From NCBI GenBank assembly GCA_944319745.1, contig CALUET010000008.1, positions 1 through 64,000 on the forward strand: a stretch of DNA of 64,000 nt. The letters run 5' to 3'. Shown here one piece after another: positions 50,201 to 58,303 of the stretch; the stretch's first letter is position 1; each line of letters opens with the position of its first letter. Made by a program: the position numbers and the translations under genes. Source of the DNA: an uncultured Phocaeicola sp. (GTDB lineage Bacteria > Bacteroidota > Bacteroidia > Bacteroidales > Bacteroidaceae). Under the pieces are notes generated by a model. That model made no database searches. It was not told the origin of the DNA and was given only the letters and a program-made list of their open reading frames with translations.

Positions 50201-50479
50201 GCAGATGATGACTGGGTTTGCAACGGTTCTTACTTGCGTTGTAACTTAATTCAGTTGGGATATACGTTTAGTCCTGAACTGATTAAGAAGATCGGTTTGA
50301 CAAACCTGCGCTTGTATGCTAACCTTAGCAACGCTTTCTTGATCACTTCAAAAGATTATTTGGGCTACGATCCGGACAACTCTACACGTTTAGGTGGAAA
50401 CAATTGGGGTGCAAACCGCCAATTCTTCTCTTATCCGCGTCCGAGAACCTTTACATTCGGAATTAATGTTACACTTTAA
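47267..50479 (+). CDS. SusC-like TonB-dependent outer-membrane glycan transporter
   Basis: A 1070-residue outer-membrane channel that, with its SusD lipoprotein lid, imports oligosaccharides using TonB. A signal peptide covers about the first 32 residues. A carboxypeptidase-regulatory-like domain (about 57-130) begins [20 protein letters not shown]. The SusC signature [20 protein letters not shown] follows near 135, then the plug ([40 protein letters not shown]), then the barrel ending [10 protein letters not shown]. An ATG 6 bases earlier lies too close to the GGAG sequence, so 47267 is preferred. susD follows after 24 bases. Confidence 0.95.
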   Translation: [1070 protein letters not shown]

Positions 50480-50503
50480 TCAACACTTAAATTCAGAGAT
50501 CTT

Positions 50504-52135
50504 ATGAAACGATTTTATATATCTGCTCTATGTCTGTTTTCTTTCGCATTAAGCTCTTGTGACAGCTTTCTGGAGGAAAAACCATTAGACCAAAAGTCGT
50601 CAAATGAATTTTGGCAGACGCAAGCTGATGCAGAGTCAGCCGTGAATGCTCTATATTTTGGCGGTGTTCCTTATTTATATAATACCGATGTGGCCGGAGG
50701 ATGGACACCGAAAGCTACAATGTATGGGGGAATTGCTTCAGGGCTCTTCGTCGATAAGCGAAAAGACCGTGCTTTGACAACTGCTTCCGAGGCTTGTACG
50801 TTTAATGTTCAGTCGTTCGATGATATAGCGATGCAGTTGTGGCATGAATTTTATAAGGGCATTTCCCGTGCAAATTTCGTTATTGCCAACATTCCCAATA
50901 TGACGAATGTGTTAGACCAAGCCACAATTGATAATTACGTGGCGCAAGGAAAGTTCTTCCGCGCCTACGGATATTATTATTTGGTGAAGGAGTTTGGTGG
51001 TGTGCCTTACATTGATACGCCTTATACAGCGCCGGAAAATATGTATGTGCCCCGTTCTTCTGCCGAAGATATTTACAAGCATATAGAACAAGATTTGCTT
51101 GATATTGTAGAAGGCGACGCGTTGCCTAACAAAGCATTCTATGATAATGGTTGTTATGTGACCAAAGCTATGGCACAAACCCTGCTTGCTCAAGTTTATT
51201 TGCAGTGGGCGGGTTACCCGGTTCAGGGCGGAGCTGAATATTACGACAAGGCCGCTCAGATGGCATTAAACGTTATTGAGGGTGGTCAGCATGCACTTAT
51301 TCAGGCAAGCGGCAGCAGCGATGATTTGAATTCTGCCTATAATGTCATCAAAACCACGAAGTCTTCTAACGAGATTATCTTCGCGAAAGAGTATGATTAT
51401 ACCAATTATGGTGTAGGAAACTCGTTTGCTGTTCGTTCAATCGAGCAGGACGCTTTCCAATGGACGGACAACAATGGCAATACAATCTTCCATCCGGGAG
51501 GCGACGTATTGTATAATGCTTATCTGCCTTGCGATATGTTATTAAATAGTTACGATCCGGCTGACATCAGAGGCCACGAGAAACAGTTCTTCTTCTGGGA
51601 ATATACTGACGATACGGGGAAACAACATCAGTTGAATAATGCGGGAAACTGGGCATGGTTTGACGAGGCCAGCTTGACGGAAGGCCATGATGGCGATTAT
51701 AATATGCCTATGATGCGTTATGCCGAGGTATTGCTTATCGCAGCCGAGGGATTAGCCAGAACAGGACATGAAGGAAATGTTGTTGGTGGAGCGCATTATT
51801 ATTTAAATCAGGTGCGTAATCGTGCCGGATTGCCCGACGAGACTGCTACGGGTGATGAGCTGATTGAGTCTATTTTAACGGAACGTTTGCACGAATTCCC
51901 GTTGGAGTTCAAGGTATGGGACGATATTCGGCGTACTCGTTTGTATCCGGAAGTTTCTACGGAGGTCGGGAAATTGAAATGGACTCCGCTGACAAGTGCG
52001 GCCATTCAAAACAAGCCTGACGGACAAACGCGGGTAGGAGCTATTCCTGAATATGCGTTGTTATGGCCGATTCCGTTGGATGAAATGCAGGCAAACCCGT
52101 CACTGGAAGGACAACAGAATGACGGATGGCGATAG
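50504..52135 (+). CDS. SusD-like starch-binding-type lipoprotein
   Basis: A 543-residue surface lipoprotein that binds glycans and closes over the SusC channel. The signal peptide ends in the lipobox LSSC, with the lipid-modified Cys at residue 19, followed by DSFLEEKPLDQKS. The RagB/SusD TPR-like region shows ANFVIANIPNM, GQ..AYGYYYLVKEFGGVPYIDTPY and ITKAMAQTLLAQVYLQWAGYPV. Near the C-terminus PMMRYAEVLLIAAEGLARTG, LNQVRNRAGLP and ERLHEFPLEFKVWDDIRRT are typical. It forms a pair with the preceding susC; a terminator follows. Confidence 0.95.
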   Translation: MKRFYISALCLFSFALSSCDSFLEEKPLDQKSSNEFWQTQADAESAVNALYFGGVPYLYNTDVAGGWTPKATMYGGIASGLFVDKRKDRALTTASEACTFNVQSFDDIAMQLWHEFYKGISRANFVIANIPNMTNVLDQATIDNYVAQGKFFRAYGYYYLVKEFGGVPYIDTPYTAPENMYVPRSSAEDIYKHIEQDLLDIVEGDALPNKAFYDNGCYVTKAMAQTLLAQVYLQWAGYPVQGGAEYYDKAAQMALNVIEGGQHALIQASGSSDDLNSAYNVIKTTKSSNEIIFAKEYDYTNYGVGNSFAVRSIEQDAFQWTDNNGNTIFHPGGDVLYNAYLPCDMLLNSYDPADIRGHEKQFFFWEYTDDTGKQHQLNNAGNWAWFDEASLTEGHDGDYNMPMMRYAEVLLIAAEGLARTGHEGNVVGGAHYYLNQVRNRAGLPDETATGDELIESILTERLHEFPLEFKVWDDIRRTRLYPEVSTEVGKLKWTPLTSAAIQNKPDGQTRVGAIPEYALLWPIPLDEMQANPSLEGQQNDGWR

Positions 52136-52158
52136 ATAGAAGGTGATGACTTTATGAA

Positions 52159-52200
52159 AAAGAGCCGGCTCCGTAAAAGGAGCGGCTCTTTTTTCTTTTT
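52159..52200 (+). terminator. Terminator of the susC-susD operon
   Basis: GC-rich hairpin AGAGCCGGCTCC (52161-52172) with GGAGCGGCTCT, one bulged G, GTAAAA loop, and then TTTTTTCTTTTTT. It begins 25 bases past the susD stop. A second small hairpin, GGCATAAA/TTTATGCC at 52214-52232, lies further on. Confidence 0.85.
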
Positions 52201-52330
52201 TGTTTCTTTGCATGGCATAAAATGTTTATGCCGATTGTTTTTTAGAAATATTGTCTTCTTTCTAGGTCTGTAAGGGCGGTTTTTTGCGATATTCCCGTTG
52301 TGTATTTGTGCAGCCTGCTGCGCGATTGTG

Positions 52331-55105
52331 TCAATGAGCTTCCAGCCAGTTGTGTCCCCAACCGCAATCGGCACGTAAAGGAACCCGCATTTTGTAGGCA
52401 TTCTCCATTTCAGTGATTACGATTTGCTGCACTCTTTCCTTTTCTTCAGGCAGTACGCTGAAGTTTAGTTCGTCGTGTACCTGTAGAATCATCTTCGATT
52501 TTATACCTTCTTTCCTGAATCTTTCATAGATACGTATCATGGCTATTTTGATGATATCGGCAGCACTTCCCTGAATCGGTGCATTGATGGCGTTGCGCTC
52601 CGCGTATCCTCTTACAACGGCATTGCGTGAATTGATGTCCGGAAGGTAACGTTTCCGTTTGAAGATTGTTTCGATGTATCCTTTTTCCCTCGCTATCCGG
52701 ATGCTTTTGTCCATGTATTCTTTCACATGGGGGTAGTTCTCGAAGTAACCGTCTATCAGTTCTTTGGCCTCTTTGCGGTCGACATTCAACCTTTCTGCCA
52801 GCCCGAATACCGAAATCCCGTAGATAATTCCGAAATTGGCCGTCTTTGCTTTTCTGCGTTGTTCCTGTGTTACTTCGTTGATTGCTACCTTGTATATTTT
52901 AGAAGCTGTAGAGGCATGGATGTCTTGTCCGCTTTGGAAGGCTTCAATCATGTGCGGATCTTCGCTTAAATGCGCCATGATGCGTAGTTCTATTTGCGAA
53001 TAATCGGCAGAGAAGAATTCGCATCCGTCGTCAGGAATAAACGCTTTTCGTATCTCTTTCCCGTCTTCGTTGCGGATAGGAATGTTTTGCAGGTTCGGAT
53101 TGCTGGAGCTTAACCGGCCGGTGGCCGTAACGGTTTGGTTGAAAGATGTATGAATCTTTCCTGTTTCCGGGTTAATGAGTTGGGGAAGGGCGTCGACGTA
53201 TGTGCTGAGCAACTTTTTCAGTCCGCGGTGCTCCAGTATTTTTTCTACGATTTCATGCTTGTGTTTCAGGCTCTCCAATACTTCTTCCGAAGTCACATAT
53301 TGGCCCGTTTTTGTCTTTTTTGCTTTTTCTACGATTTTAAGTTTGTCGAATAATATTTCGCCCACCTGCTTGGGTGATGCAATATTAAACGGCTCTCCGG
53401 CCAGACGATGGACTTCTGCTTCTATCTGGTTCAGCCGTGTTGTAAAATGTTTTGATATTTCTTTCAGGGTTTCCGGGTTAATTCTTACTCCGTTTATTTC
53501 CATGTATGCGAGGACAGGAACCAGTGGCATTTCGATAGTGCGGAAGAGTTCTTCGGCATCATTCTTCTTGAGTTCCTTTTCCAATACGTGTTTTAGTTTT
53601 AGTGTGACGTCGGCATCTTCGCAAGCATACTTGTAAATTTCGGAAGGGGAGAGGTCGCGCATGTTCTTCTGATGCTTTCCTTTGGGCCCTATAAGTTCTT
53701 CTATTTTTATTGTTTCGTATTGCAGGTAGATTTCTGCCAGGTAATCCATGTTATGACGCAGTTCTGGTTGCAGAACATAATGGGCAATCATTGTGTCGAA
53801 CAATTCCCCCTTTATCCGGATGTCATACTTACTTAATACGATCATGTCGTATTTAATGTTTTGTCCTATCTTGAGGGTTTGTTCATTTTCCAGCAGCGGT
53901 TTTAATTTTCTTGTCAGTCTTAATGCATCTTCCCGCCGGGAAGGTATTGGAATGTACACGGCCTGATTTTCGGCATAACTGAAACTTATTCCCACAAGTT
54001 CGGCACTGATCGGATCAATTCCTGTGGTCTCCGTGTCTAAACAAAAAGAATCTTTTGTAAGGATATTTTGTAAAAATAAGTCTATTTCTTCCTCATTTTC
54101 AATTATTTTGTAGTTGTAATCAAGCATTTCAAGGCGCGTGAGATTTGAATTTTTTTGGTCTTCCGGATTTTTGCCCGTGAAAAATCCAAAGAGATCGCCT
54201 TGTTTTGCAGATAAATCGGGGGAAGAAACTTTGTTGTCTGTTTTGAAGATTCGTTCGGCGAGCGTGCGGAATTCCAATTCTTCGAAGATACGTTTCAGTT
54301 TATCTTCGCAGGGAGCTTCACGTTTTAGTTCCTCCATATTGAGTGAGATGGGGACATCGGTTTTTATAGTTGCGAGGAACTTTGAGAAAATGATCTGCTC
54401 GCGGTTCTCCGTAATTTTCGTTTTTATGGCTCCTTTCAGCTCGTCGGTATGGGCAAGCAATTCCTCGATGCTTCCGAATTGTGCAATGAGTTTTTGCGCA
54501 GTTTTTGCGCCTACTCCCGGGCAGCCCGGTATGTTGTCGGAACTGTCGCCCATTAAACCCAGGATGTCTACGACTTGTTTCGGGGAATCGATTTCAAACT
54601 TTGCTTTGATTTCTTCTGTTCCCAGTATCTCAAATTCCTTGTCTCCGTACTTGGGGCGGTACATGAATACTTTGTCGTTTACCAACTGACCGTAGTCTTT
54701 GTCGGGAGTCATCATGTAGGTTGTAATCCCCTTTTCTTTAGCTTTTGTGGCTAAAGTACCGATAACATCGTCCGCTTCATATCCGGCGACCTCGAGTATG
54801 GGGATGCGATATGCCCGGATAATGTCTTTGATGATGGGAACAGATTGCCGGATCGTCTCCGGTGTCTCCTCGCGTTGTGCCTTATATTGGTCGAAAGCTT
54901 CGTGGCGGAACGTTGGTCCCGACGGATCGAATGCCACCCCTATATGGGTTGGATTCTCCTTTTTAAGCACATCTTCCAGTGTATTTATGAAGCCGAATAT
55001 GGCAGAAGTATTGAATCCTTTTGAATTGATTCTCGGATTTTTTATGAAAGCATAGTAAGCCCGGTAGATTAATGCGTAGGCATCCAGTAGAAAAAGTTTC
55101 TCCAT
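52331..55105 (-). CDS. polA: DNA polymerase I
   Basis: Fills gaps and removes primers in replication and repair. The 924-residue protein has all three domains: 5' nuclease (about 1-290, FLLDAYALIYRAYYAF and IPGCPGVGAKTAQKLI), 3'-5' exonuclease (about 340-515) with DTETTG near 357, so proofreading residues appear kept, and the polymerase domain with motif A DYSQIELR near 700, the motif-B region RRKAKTANFGIIYG and motif C QVHDELN near 877. It is divergent from the polyprenyl synthase. The next 195 bases downstream separate it from the convergent susD. Confidence 0.97.
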   Translation of the reverse strand: MEKLFLLDAYALIYRAYYAFIKNPRINSKGFNTSAIFGFINTLEDVLKKENPTHIGVAFDPSGPTFRHEAFDQYKAQREETPETIRQSVPIIKDIIRAYRIPILEVAGYEADDVIGTLATKAKEKGITTYMMTPDKDYGQLVNDKVFMYRPKYGDKEFEILGTEEIKAKFEIDSPKQVVDILGLMGDSSDNIPGCPGVGAKTAQKLIAQFGSIEELLAHTDELKGAIKTKITENREQIIFSKFLATIKTDVPISLNMEELKREAPCEDKLKRIFEELEFRTLAERIFKTDNKVSSPDLSAKQGDLFGFFTGKNPEDQKNSNLTRLEMLDYNYKIIENEEEIDLFLQNILTKDSFCLDTETTGIDPISAELVGISFSYAENQAVYIPIPSRREDALRLTRKLKPLLENEQTLKIGQNIKYDMIVLSKYDIRIKGELFDTMIAHYVLQPELRHNMDYLAEIYLQYETIKIEELIGPKGKHQKNMRDLSPSEIYKYACEDADVTLKLKHVLEKELKKNDAEELFRTIEMPLVPVLAYMEINGVRINPETLKEISKHFTTRLNQIEAEVHRLAGEPFNIASPKQVGEILFDKLKIVEKAKKTKTGQYVTSEEVLESLKHKHEIVEKILEHRGLKKLLSTYVDALPQLINPETGKIHTSFNQTVTATGRLSSSNPNLQNIPIRNEDGKEIRKAFIPDDGCEFFSADYSQIELRIMAHLSEDPHMIEAFQSGQDIHASTASKIYKVAINEVTQEQRRKAKTANFGIIYGISVFGLAERLNVDRKEAKELIDGYFENYPHVKEYMDKSIRIAREKGYIETIFKRKRYLPDINSRNAVVRGYAERNAINAPIQGSAADIIKIAMIRIYERFRKEGIKSKMILQVHDELNFSVLPEEKERVQQIVITEMENAYKMRVPLRADCGWGHNWLEAH

Positions 55106-55196
55106 TTACTGAAATAAATAAGTTTTTTCATGTAAAAGTACAAAAAAATATTAGAATCATTGTTTTATTATTACTTTTGTAAGCAAAAGACTTTCT

Positions 55197-56171
55197 ATGG
55201 ATAAGATAGAATTGATTAAGAAACCAATTGAGGCGGAAATGACTGATTTTAAGTTGCTTTTTGATGATTCATTGAAAAGCAATACTCCGTTGCTCGATGA
55301 GGTTCTGACATATATTAAGCAGCGGAATGGGAAAATGATGCGGCCCATGCTGGTGTTTCTTACAGCCAAGTTGTTTGGGAAACCGAATCTTTATACTCAA
55401 CATGCTGCGCTTTCTTTGGAATTGTTGCATACGGCCAGTCTGGTACACGATGATGTGGTAGACGAAAGCGACGAGCGTCGCGGGCAAACGTCAGTAAATG
55501 CCGTTTACAATAATAAGGTTTCTGTTCTGGTAGGCGATTATCTTTTGGCGACAAGTTTGAAGTCGGCGGCTTACACAAAGAGCGTCGTTTTGGTAGATTT
55601 GGTCGCCCGTTTGGGACAAGAGCTTTCGGAAGGAGAGATTATTCAGCTGGCTAATATTTCAAACGACGATTTCTCCGAAACGATATATTACGATGTGATA
55701 CGTAAGAAAACAGCGGCCTTGTTTGCAGCTTGTGCGGAGAGCGGAGCACTTTCTGTCGGCGCTTCGGAGGAAGAGGCGAGGCTTGCTTTCTCTTTTGGTG
55801 AGATGGTGGGCATTGCTTTTCAGATAAAAGACGATATATTCGACTATAATGAGGATCAAAAGGTGGGCAAACCTACGGGGAATGATATGCTTGAAGGGAA
55901 GCTGACACTTCCGGCTTTGTATGTGCTGAATACGAATCCTGATGATGAAAAACGCGGGATGGCCTTGAAAATACGTTCTCTTAATGCTTCGAAAGAGGAA
56001 ATCTCCCACTTTATTGCTTACGTAAAAGAGATGGGCGGAATAGAATATGCAGTTCGCGCGATGCACGATTATCGTGATAAAGCCCTGGCGTTATTGCCTG
56101 AAAATACGGAACCTTCGCTTCGTGATGCCTTGACGGCTTTTGTCGATTACGTGATCGGTCGGGAGAAATAA
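55197..56171 (+). CDS. Polyprenyl (all-trans) diphosphate synthase
   Basis: Builds a long isoprenoid chain by adding isopentenyl diphosphate units, most likely the side chain of menaquinone. The 324-residue protein has both Asp-rich motifs, DDVVDESDERRGQ (first, near residue 84, with the downstream RR) and QIKDDIFDYNED (second, near 209), and GKMMRPMLVFLTAKL at the entry. Product length cannot be read with confidence from sequence, so no gene symbol is given. TACTTTTG at 55172-55179 is an exact -7 match, 18 bases before the ATG. A terminator follows after about 190 bases of unremarkable sequence. Confidence 0.92.
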   Translation: MDKIELIKKPIEAEMTDFKLLFDDSLKSNTPLLDEVLTYIKQRNGKMMRPMLVFLTAKLFGKPNLYTQHAALSLELLHTASLVHDDVVDESDERRGQTSVNAVYNNKVSVLVGDYLLATSLKSAAYTKSVVLVDLVARLGQELSEGEIIQLANISNDDFSETIYYDVIRKKTAALFAACAESGALSVGASEEEARLAFSFGEMVGIAFQIKDDIFDYNEDQKVGKPTGNDMLEGKLTLPALYVLNTNPDDEKRGMALKIRSLNASKEEISHFIAYVKEMGGIEYAVRAMHDYRDKALALLPENTEPSLRDALTAFVDYVIGREK

Positions 56172-56356
56172 TCCCTTAAACCGGTCAGAGAATCCCAATA
56201 AATGATGATTTTCGGTGCGTAATGGGATATGTCTCATCGGGGTGGTGAGGCATGTATGCCGGCGCCTTTATAGATGATGAATGCATTGTTTTCTGTATTT
56301 TTCGCTGGAAAAAAGAAAGAAAAAAGGCCGGAGATTGATCCAAGGTCTGTATAAGG

Positions 56357-56392
56357 AAGAAGACATACCCCTGAGGATATGTCTTCTTTTTT
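56357..56392. terminator. Terminator between the polyprenyl synthase and deoC
   Basis: Perfect 11-bp stem AAGAAGACATA/TATGTCTTCTT (56357-56367 and 56378-56388) with a 10-base loop and a T run on the plus strand. It lies just before the convergent deoC stop codon. Confidence 0.75.
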
Positions 56393-56398
56393 ATGCTC

Positions 56399-57457
56399 TT
56401 AACTGAAAAATTTGAGGTCTTTTCCTTCTATTTCAGACAGTAGTTGGTCTGCAAGGCGACTGGCCCCTATGCGGAATAAACCGTTGTTCAGCCATTCTTT
56501 TCCTAACACTTCTTTTACGATAGTGTAATAGCTTAGGGCATCTTCTACCGATTTTATGCCTCCTGCTGCCTTAAAACCGATTCGTTTGTTGGTTTCGAGG
56601 AAGTATTCTTTGATGGCCTTGCACATTACGTATGCAGCTTCCGGAGTGGCAGCCGGGCTTTCTTTTCCTGTAGATGTTTTGATGAAATCGGCACCCGAAT
56701 ACATTGCTAAGATGGATGCTTTCTTAATGTTCGATGCGGTTGTCAGCACGCCTGTTTCCAAAATAACCTTCAGAGTCTTGTCTCCGCATACATCTTTCAG
56801 TTCTTCTATTTCGTCGCACATGCCTTCATAATCGCCGTTTAAGAACTTCCCAACGGGAAGAACGATGTCTATTTCGTCGGCTCCGGCATGAATGGCCATG
56901 GCCGTTTCGGCCACTTTAATCTCGCTGAATGTCTGGGATGACGGGAACCCTCCGGCTACGCATGCTATTTTTACATGGTCGGCCTCGAGAGTGTCATTCA
57001 CAATTTCCGCCATGTTTGGATAGACGCAAATCGCCGCTACATTGTCTAATTCGGGATATTTATCAACAAAATCGTTTACTTTTTCTGTCATTTTCATGAT
57101 CCCCGGTTCGTTGTCCGTGCATTTTAGCGATGTCAGATCGAGGCAGTTTAAAAGTAATTTCCTGACCTCCTTCGTATCGTTTTCTTTTTTGTATTTTTCA
57201 ATAATGCGGGCTGTTTGAGCAGCTATTTCGTCGTCTTTCAAATGAGTTGCATATTTGCTCAGGGCCACATCGTATTTGCTGGGCTGGTGTAAGTGCTCTT
57301 TGTCTTCTTCTTCACAGCCGCAATCGCAACAATCGTCGTCGCAGTCACAGTCGTTTTCTGTGTAGTCGGAGTGGGTGTGTCCGCATCCGCAACTGTGTTC
57401 ATGATGATGCTCGTGCTTGTTTTCGCAAGCATTGTCGTGATTTTGATTATATCTCAT
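56399..57457 (-). CDS. deoC: Deoxyribose-phosphate aldolase with a Cys/His-rich N-terminal extension
   Basis: Splits 2-deoxyribose 5-phosphate into glyceraldehyde 3-phosphate and acetaldehyde in deoxynucleoside breakdown. The catalytic barrel (about residues 61-352) is complete: the Schiff-base Lys is in GADFIKTSTGKES and the second Lys in GFKAAGGIKS, with VLPVGKFLNGDYE before them. Residues 1-57 are not part of the enzyme fold: they contain 10 His and 9 Cys plus many Asp/Glu, including HEHHHEH, CGCGHTH and CCDCGC. Cys is spelled with both TGT and TGC, so this is not a DNA repeat. It probably binds metal. No alternative ATG exists before residue ~120. It overlaps the MazG-like gene by 4 bases. 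Confidence 0.9.
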   Translation of the reverse strand: MRYNQNHDNACENKHEHHHEHSCGCGHTHSDYTENDCDCDDDCCDCGCEEEDKEHLHQPSKYDVALSKYATHLKDDEIAAQTARIIEKYKKENDTKEVRKLLLNCLDLTSLKCTDNEPGIMKMTEKVNDFVDKYPELDNVAAICVYPNMAEIVNDTLEADHVKIACVAGGFPSSQTFSEIKVAETAMAIHAGADEIDIVLPVGKFLNGDYEGMCDEIEELKDVCGDKTLKVILETGVLTTASNIKKASILAMYSGADFIKTSTGKESPAATPEAAYVMCKAIKEYFLETNKRIGFKAAGGIKSVEDALSYYTIVKEVLGKEWLNNGLFRIGASRLADQLLSEIEGKDLKFFS

Positions 57458-57783
57458 ACTGATTTTAATTTGGGGTTGTTCTTATGTCTTTCTTTATCTC
57501 TTGCGGTTTTCTTTTGAAGATTTTTCTGAAAGGCCTCGGTCAGATCGATGCCTGTCTGGTTGGCTATGCAAAAAAGTACCCACAAAACATCGGCCATTTC
57601 GTCGCCTAAATCCGATTTCTCGCCGGGTTTAAAGGACTGGTCGCCGTAAGTTCGGGCCATGATACGTGCCATTTCACCAACTTCTTCGGTAAGAACCACC
57701 ATATTTGTCAGCTCGCTGAAATAGCGTACTCCGTATGTTTTAATCCAATCGTCTACCGTCTTTTGTGCTTCTTTTATCGTCAT
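57454..57783 (-). CDS. MazG-like nucleotide pyrophosphohydrolase
   Basis: A 109-residue all-alpha NTP pyrophosphatase of the MazG/dUTPase superfamily that cleaves a nucleoside triphosphate to monophosphate. The metal site EEVGEMARIMAR (EExxE near residue 35) and DEMADVLWVLFCIAN (ExxD near 68) are intact. Substrate is unknown; house-cleaning of non-standard nucleotides is likely. The ATG at 57783 follows dtd after a single base; an in-frame extension overlapping dtd is less likely. The stop overlaps deoC by 4 bases, so dtd, this gene and deoC form one operon. Confidence 0.9.
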   Translation of the reverse strand: MTIKEAQKTVDDWIKTYGVRYFSELTNMVVLTEEVGEMARIMARTYGDQSFKPGEKSDLGDEMADVLWVLFCIANQTGIDLTEAFQKNLQKKTARDKERHKNNPKLKSV

Positions 57784-57784
57784 A

Positions 57785-58237
57785 TTATTCTTTGTTTTTG
57801 GAATCAATACAGATTGTTACCGGTCCGTCGTTCAGAAGTTCGACTTTCATGTTTGCTCCAAATTCGCCTGTTCCCACCGTTTTTCCTAATTCTTCGCTTA
57901 GTCTGCGGCAGAAATATTCGTAAAGTGGAATGGCCTTTTCGTGTCCGGCGGCGCGGATGTAAGAAGGACGATTCCCTTTTTTGGTAGAAGCCATGAGAGT
58001 AAATTGGCTCACGACCAGTATTTCTCCGTCGATGTCGAGGATCGATTTGTTCATTACTCCTTTTTCATCGTCGAAAACACGCAGGCCTATTACTTTTTTG
58101 CAGAGCCATTCTGCATCTTCTTCCGTATCGGCATTTTCAATTCCCAGCAGAATCATGAATCCTTCTTCGATAGCCGATTTGCATTTTTCGCCGATGGTTA
58201 CAGAGGCATGTTGTACTCTTTGAATAACAATTCTCAT
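57785..58237 (-). CDS. dtd: D-aminoacyl-tRNA deacylase
   Basis: Removes D-amino acids (and glycine from tRNA-Ala) from mischarged tRNAs. The 150-residue protein has both cross-subunit signatures: SQFTLMASTKKGNRPS near residue 78 (the SQxTL motif) and LNDGPVTICIDS near 134 (the NxGPVT motif). It is the first gene of the dtd-mazG-like-deoC operon. TATTTTTG lies at 58265-58258, about 20 bases upstream. Confidence 0.96.
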   Translation of the reverse strand: MRIVIQRVQHASVTIGEKCKSAIEEGFMILLGIENADTEEDAEWLCKKVIGLRVFDDEKGVMNKSILDIDGEILVVSQFTLMASTKKGNRPSYIRAAGHEKAIPLYEYFCRRLSEELGKTVGTGEFGANMKVELLNDGPVTICIDSKNKE

Positions 58238-58303
58238 ATCTTTTTTGTTGTTTTCTGCAAAAATATAAATAAAATTGTTCCGTCCTTTAGCTGAGAAGAT
58301 GAA

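Noticed and set aside
52214-52232. Small hairpin GGCATAAA/TTTATGCC between susD and polA
   Set aside because: A stronger terminator for susC-susD lies just before it; on the minus strand no T run follows at once, so it may be only an incidental palindrome.
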